This document shows, piece by piece, positions 7,121-15,006 of a stretch of DNA of 64,000 bases. Each line of letters starts with the position of its first letter. The stretch's first letter is position 1. The position numbers and the translations under genes were made by a program. Source of the stretch: Acidobacteriota bacterium. GTDB taxonomy: Bacteria > Acidobacteriota > Terriglobia > Acidiferrales > UBA7541. Below the pieces are notes generated by a model, which was not told where the DNA came from, searched no databases, and was given only the letters and a program-made list of their open reading frames with translations. The DNA is taken from NCBI GenBank assembly GCA_013289855.1, contig JABCZD010000011.1, forward strand, positions 1-64,000, read 5' to 3'.

Positions 7121-9823
7121 CTACTCGTAGCGCAGAGCCTGGGTTGGCGCGATGCGAGATGCGCGTCGCGCGGGCACGTAGGCGGCGAGCATGGTGACGA
7201 GAAACATTGATGGCACGACGATGAAATAGGCGACCAGGTCTACACCGCCAGCGTTGAAGAGCATGGAATTCATGAGCTGCTCGACGGCGAAGCCCATGGC
7301 CAGCCCGAGGACGGTTCCAAAGGCGACGAGCACGAGGCCTTTGCCCATGACCATGCGGAGCACGTCGGAAGTTGCGGCGCCAAGAGCCATGCGAATGCCG
7401 ATTTCGCGGGTTCTGCGGCTGACGTTGTAGGCCACTAGTCCGTACAAACCGGCGACGGCCATCAGGAGGCCCACCGCACCCATGGCGCCCACCAGGTCGA
7501 TGGCAATTCCTGGACCTCGCACGGCCTCATTCAGGTAGTACTCCTCATACGCCATGGTATGCAACAGTGGCAGGTTCGCGTCGAGGGTTCGGACAACGTC
7601 CTTCACGGGTTGCACCAATTGGAGCGGATCGCCGCTGGAGCGCAACATTAAAACCAAGCGCGTAACAGGATGCTGGGCCAGCGGCAAATAAACAAAATCC
7701 ACGGCTCGTTCGCTGGCGTTTTGCGTCTTGATGGTCTGCGAGACGCCAACAATCTCTACCAGCTCGCCGGTACTGCTTTCGAGGTGGAGGTGTTGGCCCA
7801 CCGCATTGGCGTTCGGCCAATAGTGTTTCGCGAACTGCTCATTCACGACGGCGACGCGCGGGGCATCCGAGGTGTCAGAAGCCCGGAAGGCGCGGCCACG
7901 CAAAATGGGAATGCGCATGGTGTCGAAGTAGCCTTCATCCACGGTGTCCATGGTGGAGTTGAAATTTTCGCGATCGCGGGGCATTTGGAAATGGTCGGGA
8001 ACGAAGGCGAGAGCGTCAAAGTCGTCTGTACCGAGCGGAATATTTTGCGTGAGAGCGACGCTTTGAACTCCGGGTACTTGCCGTACACGTTCGGCCAGCA
8101 GTTTGTAGAATTGTTGCGACTGCGTTGCGTTGTACTGAACCAGACGCGGATCGAAGCTGGTCATCAGCAGATGATCTTTAGCGAAACCGGCGTCATCGAG
8201 CAAGCTTCGCTGGAAGCTGCGGGCCATGAGGAAAGAGGCAGTGAGAAGCATGAGAGAGGTGGCGACCTGAGCCACCACGAGCAAATTACGGCCCCAAAGT
8301 TGTTTGCGTCCGGGCAGATCAACATCACCCGACTTGAGTCCATTCACCAGGTCGGCACGAGAGCTCTGCAGCGCGGGAGCGAGGCCGCAGAGGATGGCGC
8401 TCAAGGCCGCTAAGGCGAGGCTGGCGAGGAGCACGCGGGCGTCCATGCGGAACGGTATGGCGACGGGCAACTCGGTCGCAAAGATTATATTTTGTTTAGA
8501 CTGGAACCACTCCACGATTCCGGAGCCGATGGCGATCCCGGCCAATCCGCCGAGGGAGGCCAGAATCAGACTTTCAGTCAAGAGCAGGCGGATGAGGCGG
8601 AAACGGCCGGCGCCAATGGCCAAGCGCACGGCGATCTCGCGAGTGCGTGCGCGGGCACGGCTGAGAAGGAGTCCCGCAACGTTGGTGCAAGCCACCAGAA
8701 GGACGGCCAACCCCAAGATCACAAAGATGACGCCGAATTTCCAATTGAGATCTTCCCGAGTGCGCGCTTCGAACTGAGTATATACGGCTGCGCCGCGGTT
8801 ACGATTGACCTTGGGATACTCGCGTTCGAAGTTTTTGGCGAGCACAGCGAGTTCATTCCGTGCCTGCGGCTGCGTTGTGCCCGGTTTCAGGCGCGCTTTT
8901 ATGTTCAGCTCGCGATCGTCGCGATCTTCGAAGAAATTTTTCTGCAAGTTGGTGGAAAACACCCGCGCCATGGCCAGTGGCACATAGAAGTCGGGATGCC
9001 CAAAAATCAGCAAGCCTGGAAAAGAGTCTGGTGCGACGCCAATCACGGTGAACTCCGTACCGTCCAGGCGAACTGTTTTGCCCAAGATCGCCGGGTCGCT
9101 GGCGAATTCGTGGTTCCAGAAGTCCGGTCCGAGCACCACCACGGCGTCGCGACCCGGCTCTTGATCTTCGTCTTCGCGAAAACCGCGCCCCAGCCGCGGC
9201 TCGACGCCGAGCACCTGGAAATAGTTGCCGGAAACCAGCATGCCGCCTTTGATGCGCGGAGTGGTTGCGGGTTCTGCGGTAAAGCCGACAGGCTGCATAT
9301 CGGCGTAGGCGATCACGCCAGCGTAGCTGTTGGTTTTGGAGCGAATGTCCAGGTATTCGCGATAGGAGAAAGCGTCGAAGTTACTATCGTGAGTCGTGCT
9401 GACCAGAGTGACTACGCTGCCCGGATGCGGAACAGGGTAGGGCCTGAAAATCAGTGCATCGACCATGCTGAATGTTGCCGAGGTCATTCCGATTCCCAGC
9501 GCCAGCGTGATGACTACGAAGGCGGTGAGTCCAGGGGTGCGGCGCAGGCTGCGGATGGCGTAGCGCACATCGTCGAAGAAATCCGTCAACCAGTGAATGC
9601 CCCACGCATCGCGTGTTTCCTCTTTGCGCTGTTCCAGTCCGCCCATGGAGCGCATGGCGGCGTAGCGCGCCTCTTCTAGAGAAAGGCCCTTGGCGATGCC
9701 TTGCGCGATTTTTTGCTCGAGGTGGAACTGGAGTTCTTCGTTGAGCTCCTGCTCGAGGTCGTGGCGGCGAAAGAGGGAGCGCAGGCGAAGCGGGATGGTG
9801 TACAGCCAATGTTGAGGGCGCAT
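7121..9823 (-). CDS. ADOP-type ABC permease (MacB/FtsX-like) with N-terminal prefix domain
   Basis: 900 residues. Residues 1-75 form permease prefix domain 1 (LRSLFRRHDLEQELNEELQF and an amphipathic helical hairpin). Then come two copies of the MacB-periplasmic plus FtsX layout. The first is LTAFVVITLALGIGMTSATF, a large periplasmic domain and three helices including FVILGLAVLLVACTNVAGLL. The second starts around GRNLLVVAQVATSLMLLTAS and ends with GLYGLVAYNVSRRTREIGIR and APTQALRYE. This is the duplicated orphan permease seen many times over in Acidobacteriota genomes. No ATPase lies nearby, so the exported or signalled substrate is unknown. The PadR gene lies 65 bases upstream in the same operon. 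Confidence 0.9.
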   Translation of the reverse strand: MRPQHWLYTIPLRLRSLFRRHDLEQELNEELQFHLEQKIAQGIAKGLSLEEARYAAMRSMGGLEQRKEETRDAWGIHWLTDFFDDVRYAIRSLRRTPGLTAFVVITLALGIGMTSATFSMVDALIFRPYPVPHPGSVVTLVSTTHDSNFDAFSYREYLDIRSKTNSYAGVIAYADMQPVGFTAEPATTPRIKGGMLVSGNYFQVLGVEPRLGRGFREDEDQEPGRDAVVVLGPDFWNHEFASDPAILGKTVRLDGTEFTVIGVAPDSFPGLLIFGHPDFYVPLAMARVFSTNLQKNFFEDRDDRELNIKARLKPGTTQPQARNELAVLAKNFEREYPKVNRNRGAAVYTQFEARTREDLNWKFGVIFVILGLAVLLVACTNVAGLLLSRARARTREIAVRLAIGAGRFRLIRLLLTESLILASLGGLAGIAIGSGIVEWFQSKQNIIFATELPVAIPFRMDARVLLASLALAALSAILCGLAPALQSSRADLVNGLKSGDVDLPGRKQLWGRNLLVVAQVATSLMLLTASFLMARSFQRSLLDDAGFAKDHLLMTSFDPRLVQYNATQSQQFYKLLAERVRQVPGVQSVALTQNIPLGTDDFDALAFVPDHFQMPRDRENFNSTMDTVDEGYFDTMRIPILRGRAFRASDTSDAPRVAVVNEQFAKHYWPNANAVGQHLHLESSTGELVEIVGVSQTIKTQNASERAVDFVYLPLAQHPVTRLVLMLRSSGDPLQLVQPVKDVVRTLDANLPLLHTMAYEEYYLNEAVRGPGIAIDLVGAMGAVGLLMAVAGLYGLVAYNVSRRTREIGIRMALGAATSDVLRMVMGKGLVLVAFGTVLGLAMGFAVEQLMNSMLFNAGGVDLVAYFIVVPSMFLVTMLAAYVPARRASRIAPTQALRYE

Positions 9824-9888
9824 GGGAACTCCTTAGGTGGACGTGTTAAGCGGACGCGCTATATGCCCTTGCTATATAAACGTGGCGC

Positions 9889-10224
9889 TTAGGCCTCCTC
9901 GAGTCTGACTACATTCGAAATGGCGGCGGAAAGACGGCCCCAGTTGGCGGCCTCTTTTTCCAGATGCCGGCGGCCAAGCCGGGTGAGCGAGTAAAACTTT
10001 GCGCGGCGATTATTTTCGCTGGGCTTCCATTCGGCGGTGATCCAACCCTCTTGTTCGAGCTTGTGAAGAGCGGGGTAGAGCGAGCCGTCACTGACTTGCA
10101 AGACGTCGCCGGAGATTTGTTTAAGGCGCAAGCTGATGGCCCAGCCGTTCATGGGTTGCAGGGCGAGAATCTTCAGGAGCAGAAGGTCGAGAGTGCCTTG
10201 TAGCAGGTCAGAAGGTTTGCTCAT
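9889..10224 (-). CDS. PadR family repressor of the ADOP permease operon
   Basis: 111 residues from the ATG at 10224. The PadR winged helix is clear: DLLQGTLDLLLLKILALQPM, then WAISLRLKQISGDVLQVSDG, SLYPALHKLEQEGWITAEW and the wing ENNRRAKFYSLTRLGRRHLE. PadR paired with an ADOP permease is a standing arrangement in Acidobacteriota. The gene starts just downstream of a good promoter that overlaps a CCTCGG dyad, so autorepression is likely. An upstream in-frame start would place the dyad inside the coding region and is rejected. Confidence 0.93.
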   Translation of the reverse strand: MSKPSDLLQGTLDLLLLKILALQPMNGWAISLRLKQISGDVLQVSDGSLYPALHKLEQEGWITAEWKPSENNRRAKFYSLTRLGRRHLEKEAANWGRLSAAISNVVRLEEA

Positions 10225-10244
10225 CGGTGCGCCTTGGCGGCTCT

Positions 10245-10290
10245 CCTCGGTTACCGAGGGTATGATACACAAGCTCCTCTCGGTAAGCAA
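10245..10290 (-). promoter_or_regulatory. promoter with PadR-type dyad operator
   Basis: Minus strand: -35 TTGCTT (10285-10290), 17-base spacer, -10 TATCAT (10262-10267). A perfect dyad, CCTCGG-TTA-CCGAGG (10245-10259), covers the expected transcription start. A second half-site, CTCGGTAA on the plus strand (10279-10286), abuts the -35 box. The arrangement fits direct repression by the PadR protein encoded next to it. Confidence 0.65.
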
Positions 10291-10454
10291 GGGGAACGTT
10301 TGAGAGGGTCAGACTTGCGTTCGCTGCGAACCGATTGCGCACCAGGTGCATCGTCTCTTCTGATGGACACAATTTCGCGTGCTAGCATTTGAAGGCGAAG
10401 AAAAACTGCCATACGCGAAGGTTCCGGGTCCCCAGCGGTCCGGAGAGGGGTCGC

Positions 10455-11279
10455 ATGATTAAGCCAGTGAGTGTTCCGGATTTTATGTCGCAAGTGGTGC
10501 GCCGCAAGCCGGAAGAGTTTGAGTTTGTGAAATTCGCCATCGATGGCGGCGTGGCGCGGATCACGTTGAACCGGCCGGACCACAATTTGCTGAACGAGGT
10601 GATGCTGCGGGAAATCTCCGACGCCATTACCACGGCGGGCGAGCGCGACGACGTGAAACTATTGGTGCTGGATTCGGCTTGCAAGGTTTTCTGCGGCGGA
10701 ATTGATATTGGGGAATATACCTCGCAACGCGTGTTTCAAATGTTGGATGCTTTTCACGCGGCGTTCGCGGGAATGCTGGACGTGGGCAAGCCGGTGCTGT
10801 GCGTGATCAACGGTCCGGCGATTGGCGGCGGCGCGGAGTTGGCGGCGTTTGGAGATTTGGTGGTGGCCACGCCGAAAGCACGGTTCGCGCAGCCGGAGAT
10901 TACCATTGGCGTGTTTCCGCCGCTGGCGTCGACGATTCTGCCATTTCTGGTGGGGCCTAAGACGGCGCTGGAATTGGTGTTGACGGGAGAAGCGGTGACG
11001 GCGGAGCGGGCGCTGGAATTGGGATTGATCAACCGGCTGGTCCCGGAGGCGCAGCTCGAGCAGACGGTGAACGATCTCGTTTCGCGGATTACGGCGCATT
11101 CCGGGCCGGTATTGACCATGGCGAAGAAGGCGATTCTGGGCGGCATGGGATTGTCGCTGCGCGATGGGATGAAAAACTCCATGAGCATTTTCCTGAATGA
11201 GCTGTACAAGCTGGAGGATTCGCAGGAAGGTTTGCGGGCGCTGGTGGAGAAGCGGAAGCCGAACTGGAAGAATAAATAG
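10455..11279 (+). CDS. enoyl-CoA hydratase/isomerase (crotonase) family protein
   Basis: 274 residues. The crotonase fold is shown by VARITLNRPDHNLLNEVMLR, the acyl-CoA pocket segment KVFCGGIDIGEY, the oxyanion-hole motif NGPAIGGGAELAAFGD, and ARFAQPEITIGVFPPLAST carrying the second conserved glutamate. Family members hydrate or isomerise CoA thioesters. The GGIDIGEY variant resembles enzymes acting on dienoyl-CoA of aromatic breakdown, but the substrate cannot be fixed. The start at 10455 has GGAGAGGGG five bases upstream, and an upstream frame extension lacks a ribosome site. The gene is monocistronic and followed by the B12 locus. Confidence 0.85.
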   Translation: MIKPVSVPDFMSQVVRRKPEEFEFVKFAIDGGVARITLNRPDHNLLNEVMLREISDAITTAGERDDVKLLVLDSACKVFCGGIDIGEYTSQRVFQMLDAFHAAFAGMLDVGKPVLCVINGPAIGGGAELAAFGDLVVATPKARFAQPEITIGVFPPLASTILPFLVGPKTALELVLTGEAVTAERALELGLINRLVPEAQLEQTVNDLVSRITAHSGPVLTMAKKAILGGMGLSLRDGMKNSMSIFLNELYKLEDSQEGLRALVEKRKPNWKNK

Positions 11280-11308
11280 CGCGATTTGCCGCTATTTTCG
11301 CGCGTGGA

Positions 11309-11337
11309 TTGACTTGCCATGGGGCGCGGCTTACACT
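11309..11337 (+). promoter_or_regulatory. promoter of the btuFCD operon
   Basis: -35 TTGACT (11309-11314), 17-base spacer, -10 TACACT (11332-11337). The predicted start near 11344 sits just before the cobalamin riboswitch, as expected for an RNA-controlled leader. Confidence 0.6.
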
Positions 11338-11344
11338 CGGATTT

Positions 11345-11450
11345 CATTTTTATTGGCAAGGGCAGCGGGGAAGGCCGTGAGAATCGGCCGCGGTCCCGCC
11401 ACTGTGAGCGGCTGAAGTAGCCGTAAGCCAGGCCACCCTCCCATGCCGCC
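11345..11450 (+). ncRNA. cobalamin riboswitch upstream of btuFCD
   Basis: The leader contains the conserved core: GGGGAAGGCC and GGCC pairing region (11367-11390), then GCGGTCCCGCCACTGTGA (11389-11406), and a degenerate B12 box AAGCCAGGCCACC (11425-11437). Flanking GGCA and TGCC could close the outer helix. Forty bases further on is a Rho-independent terminator, so control is probably transcriptional: cobalamin binding would favour termination and switch off uptake. Confidence 0.9.
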
Positions 11451-11488
11451 GATACGCGCGTTCTTCGCGAGAAGGAACGCGGTCGAAG

Positions 11489-11516
11489 AGCCCCCGTTGT
11501 CTCGTGGGGCTTTTTT
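11489..11516 (+). terminator. riboswitch-controlled terminator before btuF
   Basis: AGCCCC (11489-11494) pairs with GGGGCT (11506-11511) and is followed by a T run (11511-11516, then GTTTTT). It lies between the riboswitch and the btuF start, the expected position for an attenuator. Confidence 0.75.
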
Positions 11517-11578
11517 GTTTTTGGGCGCGATTTCTGGTGCGAGGAAAGCTTTTGTTGGACGGCAAATACATTTGGCGG

Positions 11579-12739
11579 ATGAGCAAAGCCGGCGCTACGC
11601 TGGCGGCCGTGCTGCTGTGCGCCGGCTGGCTTTCGGCGCAAACGCCGAACGCGACGAATGTTCCGGGCGCTCCGAGCGCAGCTGGAGCGCCAGTTAGCGA
11701 AAAAGCGCCCGCGGGTAAGGCTGCGCAGGAAAATGCGCCGCAGCAAAGCGCGCGCGCGGTCCGGGAGGTTGTCGATGAGACCGGGCGCACCGTGCGACTG
11801 GCGCAGCCGGTGGAGCGCATTGTGTCGCTGGCGCCGAGCCTGACGGAAACGATTTACGCGCTGGGGTTGCAAGAGCACTTGGTAGGCGACACGGATTATT
11901 GCGACTATCCCGCCGAGGCGCAGAAAAAGACGAAAGTGGGCGGGACCATCAACCCGAGCCTCGAACAGGTAGTGGCGTTGCGGCCGGACGTCGTGTTGAT
12001 GACCAGCATCAACCGATTTGAAACCGTGCGCGCGCTGGACGATCTGAATATCCCGGTGTATACGACCGATCCGCATAACGTGCAGGAAATTCTCAGTTCG
12101 ACGATTAAATTGGCGGATGTTCTTGGCGCGGCGCAGAACGGCGTCACGCTGGCCGGGGAGATGCAACAGCGGTTGAGCGAATTGCAGCAGCGCGTGGGCG
12201 AGCTGCCCGCGAAGCGCGTGCTCTTCGTGGTGTGGACCGAACCGCTGATCACTATCGGCAAAAACACGTTTATTGCCGACGCCCTGCGAAAAGCGGGAGC
12301 GGTTTCGATTGTGGATACGACGCAGGATTGGCCGAAAGTCAGCCTGGAAGAGATTGTGCGGCTGCAGCCGGAGTTTCTGGTGTTCACGGTGCAAAATGAC
12401 GAAAAGGCTCCGGATCTCTTGGCGCTAAGCGCGCTTCCTGGATGGCGCGGGCTGGACGCGGTGCGCAACCATCGCTTCATCGTGGTGAGCGACGCCGTGA
12501 ACCGCCCGGCGCCGCGCATCGTCTCGGCGATCGAGGATATGGCGCGACAGTTGCACCCGGAGGCGTTCACGGATAGCCCCAGTGTTGCGCCGCCAGTGAA
12601 CAAAGACCCATTGAACAAAGAAAAAGTTGAGAAACCGAATGCTGCTCCGGAGAAAACACCGCCGGCACAATCCACGAGTCTGGTGGCGAACGACGCAGCG
12701 TTTTGCATGAGAATCGAGCACCTGGCATGCAACCGCTAA
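11579..12739 (+). CDS. btuF: cobalamin ABC transporter substrate-binding protein
   Basis: 386 residues. Signal peptide of about 24 residues (AGATLAAVLLCAGWLSAQ), an alanine/proline-rich linker, then a helical-backbone metal-receptor domain: ERIVSLAPSLTETIYALGLQ, LEQVVALRPDVVLMTS, and FVVWTEPLITIGKNTFIADA. This class III binding fold carries B12 or iron chelates. The riboswitch identifies B12. The C-terminal 60 residues are a proline- and lysine-rich tail not needed for the fold. The ribosome site is weak (GGCGG immediately before ATG). The gene overlaps btuC by 13 bases. Confidence 0.88.
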   Translation: MSKAGATLAAVLLCAGWLSAQTPNATNVPGAPSAAGAPVSEKAPAGKAAQENAPQQSARAVREVVDETGRTVRLAQPVERIVSLAPSLTETIYALGLQEHLVGDTDYCDYPAEAQKKTKVGGTINPSLEQVVALRPDVVLMTSINRFETVRALDDLNIPVYTTDPHNVQEILSSTIKLADVLGAAQNGVTLAGEMQQRLSELQQRVGELPAKRVLFVVWTEPLITIGKNTFIADALRKAGAVSIVDTTQDWPKVSLEEIVRLQPEFLVFTVQNDEKAPDLLALSALPGWRGLDAVRNHRFIVVSDAVNRPAPRIVSAIEDMARQLHPEAFTDSPSVAPPVNKDPLNKEKVEKPNAAPEKTPPAQSTSLVANDAAFCMRIEHLACNR

Positions 12740-13767
12740 CGCTACGGCGGTTGCTGCTGCGCTGCGCGGCGTTGGCTGCGGTGCTGTTTGTGGTGGTGGT
12801 GCTGGCGTTGAAACTCGGCGCGGTGCAGGTTTCACTTTACGGGCTAGCGCGCGAACTGATTCGTTTTGCCTTGCATCAGACCAGCGAGCTGCCCAGCAAT
12901 TACAGCCTGATTATCTTTGATATTCGCCTGCCGAGAATTTTTCTGGGTGTGTTTGTGGGCGCTTCGTTGGCGGTGGCGGGCACAAGTTTTCAGGCCTTGC
13001 TGCGCAATCCGCTGGCCGACCCGTACGTGTTGGGAGTCTCCAGCGGCGCGGCGGTCGGCGCGATTCTTGCGTACATGATCGAGCCGCACCTGGGGCTTGC
13101 CCCGGACGTCGCGGTGTTGCTCACGCCCCTGGGTGCGTTCATGGGAGCGCTGGTTACCATAGCTGGAGTTTATCTGCTGGGGCAGCGAGACGGCGAGATC
13201 GACAGCACCACGCTGCTCTTGGGCGGAATCATCACGGCATCCTTCTTAAATGCGTTGATCATGCTGCTGCTAAATCTTATTTCCGAGCGCGATCATGGCG
13301 GAATGTCGTTCTGGCTGATGGGCGACCTCTCGACGCCCTTGCAAAGCAACCTGCAATGGATTATTCGCGTGGGTTTCTTTCTGGCCGCTGGCGCGATCTA
13401 CACGACGGCGTCGGATCTGAATCTGTTGCTCGCGGGAGAAAAAGAAGCCATTCATCTGGGAGTGGACGTGCGGCGCGTGCGCATCGTCGTGTATGTCGCC
13501 GCGTCGATCCTTACCGGGTTGGCGGTGTCGGTGAGTGGTGCCATCGGCTACGTGGGATTGCTGGTGCCGCACGTGATGCGGATGATTTTCGGCTCCGACC
13601 ATCGCATCTTGCTTCCCACGGCAGCATTCGGAGGCGCAATTGCCGTGGTGTTGGCCGATATGCTGGCGCGTACGGTGGTGGCTCCCGGTGAATTACCCGT
13701 GGGCGCGATGACGGCGCTCGCGGGAGCGCCACTTTTTATTTACCTGCTGCGGCGGAGGATGGGTTGA
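12727..13767 (+). CDS. btuC: cobalamin ABC transporter permease (FecCD family)
   Basis: 346 residues and about nine to ten transmembrane helices. Typical FecCD blocks are IRLPRIFLGVFVGASLAVAG, FQALLRNPLADPYVLGVSSG, and the late AIGYVGLLVPHVMRMIFGSD that contacts the ATPase. BtuC dimers form the inner-membrane channel of the B12 importer. The start at 12727 begins MQPLTLRRLLLRC. An ATG 24 bases further upstream would lengthen the overlap with btuF and is less likely. The stop overlaps the btuD start codon. Confidence 0.92.
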   Translation: MQPLTLRRLLLRCAALAAVLFVVVVLALKLGAVQVSLYGLARELIRFALHQTSELPSNYSLIIFDIRLPRIFLGVFVGASLAVAGTSFQALLRNPLADPYVLGVSSGAAVGAILAYMIEPHLGLAPDVAVLLTPLGAFMGALVTIAGVYLLGQRDGEIDSTTLLLGGIITASFLNALIMLLLNLISERDHGGMSFWLMGDLSTPLQSNLQWIIRVGFFLAAGAIYTTASDLNLLLAGEKEAIHLGVDVRRVRIVVYVAASILTGLAVSVSGAIGYVGLLVPHVMRMIFGSDHRILLPTAAFGGAIAVVLADMLARTVVAPGELPVGAMTALAGAPLFIYLLRRRMG

Positions 13768-14621
13768 GCAGCGCGGCGAGAGATTCTGTGGCGGTGTCGG
13801 CGGCGAGCAACGCTATCTTAAGCGTTGAGCAGGTGAGCTATGCGTACGCGTCGAATTCCGCGCAGGCGCCGCTCTTCACGCTCGAGGCAATGAGCCTGCA
13901 GGCGCGCGCGGGTGAGATTGTGGCGATTCTGGGGCCGAACGCGTGCGGCAAGTCCACGCTGCTGAATCTGATTGCCGGGGTGCTGGCGCCGCTTTCCGGG
14001 CGCGTGCTGCTGGACGGCTTCGTGACGCACACGATGCCGCCGCGCGCTCGCGCACAACGCATCGCCATGGTGCAGCAGGAGAGCCAGCTACTGTTTCCAT
14101 CGCGAGCGTGGGAATTTGTGATGCAAGGGCGGCACCCGTATGGCCGCAGTTTGCGTTTCGAGAACGAAGAAGACGTGGTCGTGGCGCGTAACGCACTGGC
14201 GCAAGTGGGCGCCGAGCATCTTACCGATCGCCGGATGGACAAAATATCCGGCGGCGAAAAACAGCGCGTGATTTTGGCGCGCGCGCTGGCGCAGCAGCCA
14301 GCGATGTTGTTGCTCGATGAGCCGACCTTGCATCTGGATATTGCCGCGCAAGTAGATTTGCTGGATGCGCTGCGGCGCCTAGCGTCCGTCAGCCGCTACA
14401 TCGTGGTGGTGGTGACGCATGAGCTGAACCTCGCCGCGGAGTATGCCGATCAGGTGGCGCTGTTGCAGCGTGGGCGGTGTCTGCGCGTGGGACCACCGTC
14501 CAGCGTGTACCAGCGCGAGTTGTTGGAACAGGTTTTCCAGACGCCGCTTACCGTGGAGACGGGTCCATCCGGCCGGCCGCACGTAAACGTGTGGTCTGGA
14601 AAGTCCACGGAACGATCTTGA
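13764..14621 (+). CDS. btuD: cobalamin ABC transporter ATP-binding protein
   Basis: 285 residues. Walker A is GPNACGKST (residues 57-65), the signature is ISGGEKQRVILARAL, and Walker B is MLLLDEPTLHLD, with the switch histidine in VVVTHELNLAAEY. It energises BtuC. Translation starts at TTG, overlapping the btuC stop as TTGA, with GGAGG a few bases upstream, so btuC and btuD are coupled. The N-terminal 18 residues are unconserved. Confidence 0.92.
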   Translation: MSSAARDSVAVSAASNAILSVEQVSYAYASNSAQAPLFTLEAMSLQARAGEIVAILGPNACGKSTLLNLIAGVLAPLSGRVLLDGFVTHTMPPRARAQRIAMVQQESQLLFPSRAWEFVMQGRHPYGRSLRFENEEDVVVARNALAQVGAEHLTDRRMDKISGGEKQRVILARALAQQPAMLLLDEPTLHLDIAAQVDLLDALRRLASVSRYIVVVVTHELNLAAEYADQVALLQRGRCLRVGPPSSVYQRELLEQVFQTPLTVETGPSGRPHVNVWSGKSTERS

Positions 14622-14734
14622 TTTTTTGGATGTAACGAAACGCCGCGGTGGCAGAAAGCCGCGGAACTGAATAACCCAGTAGCGGGCATTCGCGGCGCCA
14701 ATCGGCGTTATTGCCCCCGACAATCACCGCAGAC

Positions 14735-14925
14735 TTCGTGCTCGGGAAGACGGGCAACCGCATCGCGGTTGCACTCGCAAGAGAGACCGTCGCCGCCGCG
14801 CGACTGTATGGCGGAAAGAAAAGTTGGCAGGCCACTGTGGCGCAGCGTTCGTCGAAACAGGCGGGCAGCGCCGCGGGAAGGTTGCCAGCAGGCAAGACCG
14901 CCAAGCCAGGAGACCGGCGAAGTCC
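14735..14925 (+). ncRNA. second, divergent cobalamin riboswitch upstream of the TonB receptor
   Basis: A full B12 box, AAGCCAGGAGACC (14903-14915), is bracketed by GCC and GGC pairing bases. Upstream is CGGGAAGACGG with an inserted hairpin (GCAACCGC / GCGGTTGC), closed by CCGTC, then a CGCGACTGT loop segment. The order matches a cobalamin riboswitch with an enlarged P3 arm and a long P6 region (CAGGCCACTGTGG lies there). No terminator follows. Instead, CTCCC (14979-14983) can pair with GGGAG (14992-14996) next to the GGAGG ribosome site, so control is more likely translational. Confidence 0.72.
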
Positions 14926-15006
14926 GCAGCCTTGGTGATGTGCAACGTTAGCAGGCATCACTAGGGACAACCTTCAAACTCCCGCGCGTGAGGGAGCGGA
15001 GGAACC

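Noticed and set aside
8492..9679. 395-codon plus-strand frame inside the ADOP permease
   Set aside because: Antisense to clear permease motifs, low-complexity composition, no start signals.
10754..12394. 546-codon minus-strand frame across the crotonase, riboswitch and btuF
   Set aside because: Arg/His/Gln-rich translation without domains, overlapping two well-supported genes and a riboswitch on the other strand.
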